Source of the DNA: an uncultured Lachnospiraceae bacterium
GTDB taxonomy: Bacteria; Bacillota; Clostridia; Lachnospirales; Lachnospiraceae
DNA length: 5,644 bases
NCBI GenBank assembly: GCA_902796695.1
Contig: CADBQE010000159.1
Coordinates: forward strand, 1-5,644
Direction: 5' to 3'
The notes below the pieces were generated by a model. That model saw nothing but the letters and a program-made list of their open reading frames with translations. It ran no database searches and was not told the origin of the DNA. How positions within the stretch are numbered: position 1 is the stretch's first letter; each line of letters starts with the position of its first letter. The translations under genes and the position numbers were made by a program. Of this stretch, positions 1 to 4,679 are shown piece after piece.

Positions 1-77
1 ACGAATGGTTCCTGTGGAATCACCAGGGCCTGCTGGCCGGCATCCGCGTGCCGAAGAGCGCGGATCCCTGGGCCTGA
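1..77 (+). CDS. C-terminal end of an unidentified protein (5' cut by window edge)
   Basis: Reading from base 3, an open frame of 24 codons ends at TGA 75-77 with the C-terminus GLLAGIRVPKSADPWA. Nearly every third codon position is G or C, as in the clear genes of the window, which supports real coding in this frame. The tail is rich in Trp and has no motif I recognise, and no membrane segment is visible in what remains. The coding-like sequence resumes in another frame at about base 104, so this piece could be the upstream half of one frameshifted gene or simply the end of a separate gene. The function cannot be stated from 24 residues. Confidence 0.45.
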   Translation, partial: EWFLWNHQGLLAGIRVPKSADPWA

Positions 78-103
78 CGGCACTTTCCGAAAACTGGTAA
101 AGG

Positions 104-301
104 GTGGGATACGAGAGGACCCTGAAAGCCGTCGGATTCGGGCCGGGCGAGACACGCGAAGGTACGCTGGTCTACGTGCTGAAAGACGGTACGGAAACAG
201 GAACCGGGACCCTGGAACTGATCTTCCGCGAAGTCGCCGGCATCAACCTGCAGGATCCGACGGAGAAGATCGAGGACTCCTTCAGTTACGTGATCCGCTG
301 A
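104..301 (+). CDS. Small unidentified ORF or 3' remnant of a broken gene
   Basis: Sixty-five codons from GTG 104 to TGA 299-301 show strong GC-ending codon bias, so the frame is probably real. The product reads like a small beta-rich domain: segments such as GTLVYVLKDGTE and GTLELIFREVAGI alternate hydrophobic and polar residues, and it ends in DSFSYVIR. I recognise no family. The start is doubtful. An in-frame TAA lies at 98-100, GTG 104 directly abuts the purine run AAAGG with no spacing for a ribosome binding site, and the sequence seems to begin inside a domain. The preceding coding piece ends at 77 in another frame. A pseudogene or a frameshifted C-terminus is therefore as likely as an independent small gene. 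A strong terminator lies 38 bases downstream. Confidence 0.45.
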   Translation: MGYERTLKAVGFGPGETREGTLVYVLKDGTETGTGTLELIFREVAGINLQDPTEKIEDSFSYVIR

Positions 302-339
302 AAACTCCGGAGCCGGAGAGGGCGTCCGGGCATGCGGAA

Positions 340-364
340 GGGGCTGCGAAAGCAGCCCCTTTTT
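340..364 (+). terminator. Strong intrinsic terminator after the left-hand plus-strand gene
   Basis: A perfect 8-bp stem, GGGGCTGC (340-347) with GCAGCCCC (352-359), is closed by a GAAA tetraloop of the stable GNRA type and followed by five T residues (360-364). It terminates plus-strand transcription. The complementary strand has no T run after the stem, so it should not act efficiently on lon transcripts coming from the right. Confidence 0.9.
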
Positions 365-393
365 GTGTGAAATGGGATGTGTCTGCAGGGGGG

Positions 394-415
394 CGGCCGG
401 AGATTCGGCCGGAGA
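394..415. repeat. Short direct and inverted repeat just past the lon stop codon
   Basis: CGGCCGGAGA occurs twice, at 394-403 and 406-415, 12 bases apart. Because CGGCCG is self-complementary, the two copies can also pair as a 6-bp stem with a 6-base loop. It lies 11 bases beyond the lon stop and could form the 3' hairpin of the lon mRNA. On the minus strand it is followed by C-rich sequence and no T run, so it is not a convincing intrinsic terminator. Confidence 0.35.
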
Positions 416-426
416 ATTCCACCTGC

Positions 427-2727
427 TTATTCCGCCTGTTCGGCGGCCCCGCCGTCCGCAATGCCGCACAGCGCCAGCACTTCATCCAGATCCCGCACCG
501 GCGTGATCTGAAGCTGATCCAGCACTTCCCGGGGGATATCCTGCAGGTCGTCCTCGTTGTCCCGGGGGATCAGCACCTGCCGGACGCCGGCGCGCTGGGC
601 CGCCATCAACTTTTCGGGCAGGCCGCCGATCGGCGTTACTTCGCCGCGCAGGGAGATCTCCCCGGTCATGGCGATCTCGGGCTTGACCGGGCGGCCGGTG
701 ATCAGGGAAGCGATCGCCGTGGTCAGCGTGATCCCGGCGGACGGTCCGTCCTTGGGCGTGGAGCCGTCGGGCACATGGATGTGCAGGTCGTGGTCGGAGA
801 ACACCGCCGCCTTGTCCGGGAAGCGGTGCTTCACCAGACTGATGGCCAGGCGGGCGGATTCCTTCATCACGTCGCCCAGCTGTCCGGTGATCACGATCTG
901 GCCGCTCCCCTTGGTGAGCATGGCTTCGATATACAGAATATCGCCGCCCGCCGCCGTCCAGGCCAGGCCGGTCACGATCCCCGGCGCCGCGCTCTGCTGC
1001 AGATCCCGGTGATGCATGGGCCGCATATCCAGATATTCCCGCAGGTTCTCCGGCGTCACGCACAGGGAATCGCCCTCCCCGCGCACGATGCGCACCGCGG
1101 CCGCCCGGCACAGGGTATCCATCCGTTTCTTCAGGCCGCGCACGCCGCCTTCGCGCGTATAATCGCGGATCACGGCGCGGACGGCGTCCTCGGAAACCGT
1201 GAGCTGCTCTTCCGTAAGCCCCACGGCCTCCCGGGCCTTGGGCAGCAGATGCCGCAGCGCGATCTGTTCCTTCTCGATCGGCGTATACCCCTGGAACTGG
1301 ATGACCTCCATGCGGTTGAGCAGCGGCTCCGGGATCGTATCCGTCGTATTGGCGGTGCAGATGAACAGGACGTTCGACAGATCGTACGGCACGTTCATGT
1401 AGTGGTCCGTAAACGTGCTGTTCTGCTCCGGATCCAGCACCTCCAGCAGCGCGCTGGCGGGGTCGCCGTTGTAGGACATCGAAAGCTTGTCGACTTCGTC
1501 CAGCACCATGACCGGGTTGGACACGCCGCTTTTCTGAATGGCGTCCATGATGCGGCCGGGCATGGCCCCGATATAGGTGCGCCGGTGCCCGCGGATATCG
1601 GCCTCATCCCGCACGCCGCCCAGGCTGACCCGCACGTATTTGCGGTGCAGCGCCCGGGCTATGCTCTGCCCGATGCTGGTTTTGCCCGTGCCCGGTGCAC
1701 CCACAAAGAGCAGGATGGAGCCGAACTGTTCTTTCTTCAGATTCATGACCGCGATCTGCTGCAGGATGCGGTTTTTCACTTTCTTCAGGCCGAAGTGATC
1801 CTCCTCCAGGATGCGCTCCGCCTCGTCCAGATCGATGGTGCGGGCCGGCTCTTTTTTCCAGGAAAGACTGGTCAGAAAGTCCAGATAATTGTACAGCATG
1901 CCGGTCTCGCTGCTGTTTGAACCTTCCTGCTTCAGGCGGCTCAGCAGCTTGTCCGCTTCGCGGCGGGCGGTCTCGTTCATGCCGGACTCCTGGACCTTGA
2001 GCTCCAGGCGCCGGATGTCGGACACGTTCTCCGGATGCATTTCATCCAGCTCCTTCTGCAGATATTCCATCTGTTTGCGGATGGCGGATTCGCGCACCAT
2101 TTTCTGGTAATCCTCCTGCCGCACGGAGGAGCCTTCCTGACTGAGTTTGCCCATCTCCAGGGTCTCGTAGATCAGCTTTTCCACCATCTCCGCACGCTTT
2201 ACGGCGCTGTCTTCCGCCAGGATGGCATAGCACTCCTCGTTGGAGGCGTCGATCCAGGGCGAGCAGGCCTGCGCGACTTCGTTCAGGGTGTCAAACTGGT
2301 CCATCCAGGCTTTGGAGCCCTGCTCCCACTGCGTCCCTTTGGAGAACTCCGTCAAGGCGGCTTTGACGTCGGCCGTTTTGCGCCGATCCTCGTGCGGCGG
2401 CAGCTGGTCGCTGTCTTCGCGGCGGGAGGTGTAGGCTTCGATGCGCCCGTCCGGCAGGATGGCCGCTTCATCCAGATTGACGCGGCCGCGGGCCCGGACC
2501 GCGAACCAGCCCTCGTCCCGGACTTCGGAAACGGTCCCGGAGAGCCCGATGGGATAGAAGCTTGCCGGGGTGATCTGATCCCGGGGCGTGTTTTCCTTCA
2601 GGATCAGCAGCGTGACCCGCTCCTCGGGGCGGGGCAGGCGTCCGACCGCTTTTTCAAAGCGCTCGTTTTTCAGATAGATCGTGGCGTCCGGCAGGACAAG
2701 AACGTTATATAAAGGTAATACTGCCAT
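427..2727 (-). CDS. lon: ATP-dependent protease Lon (LonA type, endopeptidase La), 766 aa
   Basis: Cytosolic homo-hexameric AAA+ serine protease that unfolds and degrades damaged proteins and selected regulators. An N-terminal substrate-binding domain with a long helical linker covers about residues 1-290, ending in the conserved YLDFL..LSW. The AAA+ module follows: Walker A GAPGTGKT at 343-350, Walker B VMVLDE at 406-411, pore-loop region YVRVSLGGVRDEADIRGHRR, sensor-1 Asn460 in CTAN, arginine finger Arg472, and sensor-2 Arg530 in GGVRG. The protease domain carries Ser663 in PKDGPSAG and Lys706 in GGLPEK, the Ser-Lys dyad with the same 43-residue spacing as E. coli Lon. Length fits the family (about 770-810). 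The start MAVLPLYNVLVLP is chosen because AAGGAGG sits 7 bases upstream; a frame 16 codons longer lacks support. Some usually conserved positions differ: LSW for LPW, and PEPLLNRMEV for PGPLLDRMEV. All catalytic residues are intact. It is divergently transcribed from an adjacent TetR-type regulator that probably controls it. Confidence 0.97.
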   Translation of the reverse strand: MAVLPLYNVLVLPDATIYLKNERFEKAVGRLPRPEERVTLLILKENTPRDQITPASFYPIGLSGTVSEVRDEGWFAVRARGRVNLDEAAILPDGRIEAYTSRREDSDQLPPHEDRRKTADVKAALTEFSKGTQWEQGSKAWMDQFDTLNEVAQACSPWIDASNEECYAILAEDSAVKRAEMVEKLIYETLEMGKLSQEGSSVRQEDYQKMVRESAIRKQMEYLQKELDEMHPENVSDIRRLELKVQESGMNETARREADKLLSRLKQEGSNSSETGMLYNYLDFLTSLSWKKEPARTIDLDEAERILEEDHFGLKKVKNRILQQIAVMNLKKEQFGSILLFVGAPGTGKTSIGQSIARALHRKYVRVSLGGVRDEADIRGHRRTYIGAMPGRIMDAIQKSGVSNPVMVLDEVDKLSMSYNGDPASALLEVLDPEQNSTFTDHYMNVPYDLSNVLFICTANTTDTIPEPLLNRMEVIQFQGYTPIEKEQIALRHLLPKAREAVGLTEEQLTVSEDAVRAVIRDYTREGGVRGLKKRMDTLCRAAAVRIVRGEGDSLCVTPENLREYLDMRPMHHRDLQQSAAPGIVTGLAWTAAGGDILYIEAMLTKGSGQIVITGQLGDVMKESARLAISLVKHRFPDKAAVFSDHDLHIHVPDGSTPKDGPSAGITLTTAIASLITGRPVKPEIAMTGEISLRGEVTPIGGLPEKLMAAQRAGVRQVLIPRDNEDDLQDIPREVLDQLQITPVRDLDEVLALCGIADGGAAEQAE

Positions 2728-2734
2728 TGGTTTT

Positions 2735-2741
2735 CCTCCTT
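2735..2741 (-). promoter_or_regulatory. Ribosome binding site of lon
   Basis: AAGGAGG on the minus strand is a perfect anti-16S match, with 7 bases between it and ATG 2727-2725. This fixes the start at the 766-residue form rather than the longer frame beginning at 2775. Confidence 0.92.
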
Positions 2742-2766
2742 GGTGCTTAGGAATCATCCGTCGCAG

Positions 2767-2784
2767 CCTTGACAAATGTCAAGG
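2767..2784. promoter_or_regulatory. Operator 1 (perfect inverted repeat over the tetR -35 box)
   Basis: CCTTGACAAATGTCAAGG has perfect 8-bp arms around a 2-base centre, a size typical of operators bound by TetR-family dimers. It contains the -35 box of the regulator promoter and lies just inside the predicted lon transcript. Occupancy should block the first directly and hinder the second. That the neighbouring regulator binds here is inferred from position and symmetry. Confidence 0.8.
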
Positions 2785-2796
2785 TTGTGCTATAAT
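2769..2796 (+). promoter_or_regulatory. Promoter of the TetR-family regulator gene (consensus, extended -10)
   Basis: TTGACA (2769-2774), a 16-base spacer and TATAAT (2791-2796) preceded by TGC form a consensus extended -10 promoter. The predicted start is near 2803, giving a leader of about 58 bases. The -35 box is the left arm of operator 1. The two -10 boxes, for this promoter and for lon, are separated only by base 2797, so the two transcripts would overlap by about 13 bases at their 5' ends. Confidence 0.88.
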
Positions 2797-2797
2797 G

Positions 2798-2825
2798 ATT
2801 ATAACATTACTTTGACAGTTGTCAA
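2798..2825 (-). promoter_or_regulatory. lon promoter (consensus, extended -10)
   Basis: On the minus strand a perfect -35 TTGACA (2825-2820), a 16-base spacer and a perfect -10 TATAAT (2803-2798) preceded by TGT form an extended -10 promoter. The predicted start is near 2791, giving a leader of about 64 bases. The -35 box lies inside operator 2, and operator 1 lies about 8-25 bases into the transcript. The promoter overlaps the opposing tetR promoter, so one RNA polymerase should exclude another. Confidence 0.88.
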
Positions 2826-2827
2826 GG
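2810..2827. promoter_or_regulatory. Operator 2 (inverted repeat over the lon -35 box)
   Basis: CTTTGACAGTTGTCAAGG matches operator 1 with one arm mismatch and a different 2-base centre. Its right arm, read on the minus strand, is the lon -35 box. Its centre is 43 bases from the centre of operator 1, about four helical turns, so two bound dimers would lie on nearly the same face of the DNA. Confidence 0.8.
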
Positions 2828-2847
2828 TTTTGCCAAAATTCTTTGAC

Positions 2848-2853
2848 AGGAAG
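2848..2853 (+). promoter_or_regulatory. Ribosome binding site that decides the regulator start
   Basis: AGGAAG lies 7 bases before ATG 2861-2863 but only 1 base before ATG 2855-2857, so the second ATG is the better start. A third TTGACA half-site (2843-2848) touches this site. Confidence 0.65.
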
Positions 2854-2860
2854 AATGCTT

Positions 2861-3400
2861 ATGTACTGCGGCAGCAATAAAACAGCGCTGGCCTCCCAGC
2901 GGCAGATCGCGGACGCGCTGCTGACCCTGCTGGGCGAAATGCCCTACGGCGAAATCTCGGTCAGCGCCATCTGCAAACGGGCGGACGTCTCCCGCCAGAC
3001 CTTCTACAGCCTGTTCCGCTCCAAGGACAACGTGATCACCTTTACCCTGCGGAACGACTGCTGCTATTCCTCCTGCCAGCCGCAGGACTGCTGCGACCAC
3101 AGCTTCCGCGAGATCTGCAGCGGCTTCGGCCGCTATATCACCAGCCACGCCGCCGTCCTCGAAATCCTGTCCCGCCACGGCCTGATGCCCCTCCTCCGCA
3201 CCGTCCTGCGCGAAGACTTCTCCGAATACTTCCGCCAGACCCCCGGCCGCCCCTCCCCCCTGAACCCCTACATAATCGACTTCCTGGCCGCCGGCATCAC
3301 CAGCATCGCCGAAACCTACATCCTCACCGGCGAAACCGAAGACCCCGCAACCCTCGAAAACATAATCTACCTTCTGATGCGCGGCGAATATTTTGAATAA
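2861..3400 (+). CDS. TetR/AcrR-family transcriptional regulator with a cysteine cluster, 179 aa
   Basis: Predicted cytosolic DNA-binding dimer that represses its own gene and the divergent lon gene. The N-terminus matches the TetR DNA-binding domain: helix 1 SQRQIADALLTLL at 12-24, then the helix-turn-helix ISVSAICKRADVSRQTFYSLF at about 32-52, with RSKDNV after it as in many family members. The remainder is mostly helical, as expected for a ligand-binding and dimerisation domain, but I cannot assign a ligand. Unusual are Cys67, 68, 72, 77, 78 and 86 plus His80, packed directly after the DNA-binding domain in the pattern CCYSSCQPQDCC. They could sense metal, thiol stress or oxidants; this is inference. 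The start at ATG 2861 follows from the ribosome binding site; an ATG two codons earlier is possible, and a frame opening at 2819 lies inside an operator. Its length is near the lower end for the family. Two matching operators lie in its own promoter region. Confidence 0.88.
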   Translation: MYCGSNKTALASQRQIADALLTLLGEMPYGEISVSAICKRADVSRQTFYSLFRSKDNVITFTLRNDCCYSSCQPQDCCDHSFREICSGFGRYITSHAAVLEILSRHGLMPLLRTVLREDFSEYFRQTPGRPSPLNPYIIDFLAAGITSIAETYILTGETEDPATLENIIYLLMRGEYFE

Positions 3401-3415
3401 GACAACAGAGGACAA

Positions 3416-3437
3416 CACGTGACAGGGGTGTCACGTG
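3416..3437. repeat. Perfect 9-bp inverted repeat, likely an internally deleted repeat copy
   Basis: CACGTGACA (3416-3424), loop GGGG, then TGTCACGTG (3429-3437) form a perfect hairpin. TGACAGGGG followed by TGTCAC equals the two ends of the neighbouring repeat unit with the middle (GACGGTTCCTT) missing, which suggests a shortened copy of the same element. Confidence 0.6.
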
Positions 3438-3460
3438 ACAGGGGGACGGTTCCTTTGTCA
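3436..3460 (+). repeat. GGGGACGGTTC repeat, copy A
   Basis: The 25-base unit begins TGACAGGGGGACGGTTCC and ends TTTGTCA, so its ends (TGACA and TGTCA) are complementary. It is identical over 25 bases to copy B, which lies 32 bases to the right. Confidence 0.85.
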
Positions 3461-3467
3461 CAAAAGA

Positions 3468-3492
3468 TGACAGGGGGACGGTTCCTTTGTCA
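3468..3492 (+). repeat. GGGGACGGTTC repeat, copy B
   Basis: Exact direct duplicate of copy A, separated from it by 7 bases (CAAAAGA). It can also pair with inverted copy C across the loop GAAAAA (3494-3499), forming a stem of about 20 bp with small bulges (3474-3520). Confidence 0.85.
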
Positions 3493-3499
3493 CGAAAAA

Positions 3500-3528
3500 G
3501 TGTCAAAGAGAACCGTCCCCAGTGACAC
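3500..3528 (-). repeat. GGGGACGGTTC repeat, copy C (inverted)
   Basis: Read on the minus strand the unit is TGTCACTGGGGACGGTTC followed by TCTTTGACA. It has the same core as copies A and B and diverged ends. Its inverted orientation next to copy B makes the pair foldable as a long hairpin in DNA or RNA. Confidence 0.8.
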
Positions 3529-3530
3529 AC

Positions 3531-3577
3531 AAAAAGACACCGGCTTTCCCTTAATCAAGGTCGGCCGGTGTCTTTTT
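3531..3577. terminator. Bidirectional intrinsic terminator between converging genes
   Basis: A perfect 14-bp stem, AAAAAGACACCGGC (3531-3544) with GCCGGTGTCTTTTT (3564-3577), is flanked by A and T runs so that each strand ends in a run of T. Its 19-base loop contains a small internal hairpin, CCTT-AATC-AAGG (3549-3560). It should stop both the regulator transcript coming from the left and the carbamate kinase transcript coming from the right. Confidence 0.93.
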
Positions 3578-3593
3578 GTTGTGCAGGGAGCCG

Positions 3594-3610
3594 GAAAGAA
3601 CCGTCCCCGT
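3594..3610 (-). repeat. GGGGACGGTTC repeat, copy D (partial, inverted)
   Basis: GAAAGAACCGTCCCCGT is the reverse complement of the repeat core GGGGACGGTTCTTTC. It lies beyond the terminator, about 15 bases from the carbamate kinase stop codon, and lacks the TGACA/TGTCA ends. Confidence 0.6.
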
Positions 3611-3625
3611 GGCGACGTGGCGTCT

Positions 3626-4567
3626 TTATCCCACGATTACGGTTCCGGCTTCGCCGCGGAGGGCGGCGCCGGCTTTTTCGGGGGTGGTGATGATGACGCG
3701 GCGGCCGGGGCGGGCTTCGACGAAGCGGTCGGCGGCTTCCACTTTGGGGAGCATGGAGCCGGCGGCGAACTGGCCCTGGGCGATGTATTCCTTCGCCTCG
3801 GCGGCGGTGAGGGTGTCCAGAGGCTTCTGATCCGGCTTATTGAAGTTGATGTAGCACTTCTCCACGGCGGTCAGCATCATGAAGATGTCGGCGTCCAGGT
3901 CCTGGGCCAGGCGTTCGGAGGCCAGGTCCTTGTCGATCACGGCCGCGATGCCCTTCAAGTCGCCGTCTTCGTCCAGATAGACGGGCACGCCGCCGCCGCC
4001 CACGGCGATCACGGTGTGGCCGGCCGCCATCAGGTCTTCGATGGCCTTCAGCTCAACGATCTCCACCGGGCGGGGAGAGGCCACGACACGGCGCCAGCCG
4101 CGGCCGGCGTCCTCCTTCATGATATAGCCCTTCTCCTGCATCAGAGCGCGGGCTTCTTCTTCGGAATAAAACGCGCCGATGGGCTTGGAGGGATTCCGGA
4201 ACTTGGGATCGTCCGGATCGACCCTCACCTGCGTGACCACGGCCACCGGCGAAACATGGCCGCCCTTGATGCGCATGGCGCGCTGCAGGCCCTGGACCAT
4301 GTGATAGCCCAGCATGCCCTGGCTCATGGCGCCGCATACGTCAAACGGCATGGCGGGCGTCAAGTTCGCACTGTTCTCATTCTGCATCACGATCCCGCCC
4401 ACCTGGGGGCCGTTGCCGTGCGTCAGTACCACCTTGTATCCCTGTTCGATAATGTCCGCGATCTCCAGGGAGGTGTTGTCGATAATGCCCAGCTGGGTCG
4501 CGGCATCCGCCAGCTTCCCGCCGAGGGTCAGGGCGTTGCCGCCCAGTGCAATTACGATGGTTTCCAT
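3626..4567 (-). CDS. arcC: Carbamate kinase, 313 aa
   Basis: Amino-acid-kinase-fold cytosolic enzyme (EC 2.7.2.2) interconverting ATP plus carbamate with ADP plus carbamoyl phosphate. In the arginine deiminase route it runs towards ATP. The sequence is collinear with known carbamate kinases: IALGGNAL at 6-13, THGNGPQVGG at 49-58, FDVCGAMSQGMLGYHM at 75-90, VTQVRVDPDDPKFRNPSKPIG at 111-131, EDAGRGWRRVVASP at 152-165, the glycine loop AVGGGGVPV at 188-196, VIDKDLASE at 210-218 and FAAGSMLPKVEA at 267-278. Length is normal (about 310). The start METIVIALGG fits the family; AAAGGAG lies 12 bases upstream, rather far but usable. An ATG 23 codons earlier lies within the hairpin spacer and lacks a ribosome binding site. 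No arginine deiminase gene is visible. The upstream argD-like gene on the same strand, 112 bases away, suggests an arginine/ornithine operon. Confidence 0.96.
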   Translation of the reverse strand: METIVIALGGNALTLGGKLADAATQLGIIDNTSLEIADIIEQGYKVVLTHGNGPQVGGIVMQNENSANLTPAMPFDVCGAMSQGMLGYHMVQGLQRAMRIKGGHVSPVAVVTQVRVDPDDPKFRNPSKPIGAFYSEEEARALMQEKGYIMKEDAGRGWRRVVASPRPVEIVELKAIEDLMAAGHTVIAVGGGGVPVYLDEDGDLKGIAAVIDKDLASERLAQDLDADIFMMLTAVEKCYINFNKPDQKPLDTLTAAEAKEYIAQGQFAAGSMLPKVEAADRFVEARPGRRVIITTPEKAGAALRGEAGTVIVG

Positions 4568-4602
4568 TTGAAATTCAGTCTCCTTTACGGTCCGGCCATA
4601 TC

Positions 4603-4657
4603 CGGGCAGTCCGGGACAGGCCGTAAAACGGACCATGAGGCCCGTCCGGGCTGCCCG
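4603..4657 (-). promoter_or_regulatory. Long imperfect hairpin in the argD-arcC spacer
   Basis: Left arm 4603-4622 and right arm 4639-4657 are complementary except for two mismatches and one bulged base, around a 16-base loop. On the minus strand no T run follows, so it is not a standard terminator. TTTACGG within the loop and arm (minus strand, about 4627-4621) could alternatively pair with CCGTAAA (4590-4584), which abuts the arcC ribosome binding site. Possible roles are mRNA processing, differential stability or attenuation; these are inferences from base pairing only. Confidence 0.5.
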
Positions 4658-4679
4658 TCATGACGCGGATGCAGCGTGA

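Noticed and set aside
367..1920. A 517-codon open frame on the plus strand antisense to lon
   Set aside because: It mirrors the GC-rich codons of lon, has a low-complexity His/Gly/Arg-rich translation with no family motif and no ribosome binding site, and lon on the other strand is complete with all catalytic residues.
2742..2760. CIRCE-like heat-shock operator upstream of lon
   Set aside because: Only a loose GTGCTTAG half is present; the partner arm GAGTGCTAA at 9-base spacing is absent.
2728..2775. A 16-residue N-terminal extension of Lon
   Set aside because: It would start within operator 1 at a non-ATG codon without a ribosome binding site, whereas AAGGAGG sits exactly 7 bases before the internal ATG at 2727.
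2822..3418. A 198-codon minus-strand frame antisense to the TetR-type gene
   Set aside because: Val/Gly/Ala-rich shadow translation. The plus strand encodes a clear helix-turn-helix protein with its own promoter and ribosome binding site.
3436..3528. CRISPR array
   Set aside because: Only two exact direct copies with a 7-base gap, plus an inverted copy. There are no uniform spacers of about 30 bases and no cas genes.
4568..4636. A 23-residue N-terminal extension of carbamate kinase
   Set aside because: Carbamate kinases start directly before the IALGGNA strand. The extension lies in the hairpin spacer and its ATG lacks a ribosome binding site.
3419..4663. A 414-codon open frame on the plus strand spanning the repeats and arcC
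   Set aside because: It runs through repeats and a bidirectional terminator, and its translation is Gly/Ala/His-rich shadow sequence. Carbamate kinase on the opposite strand is unambiguous.
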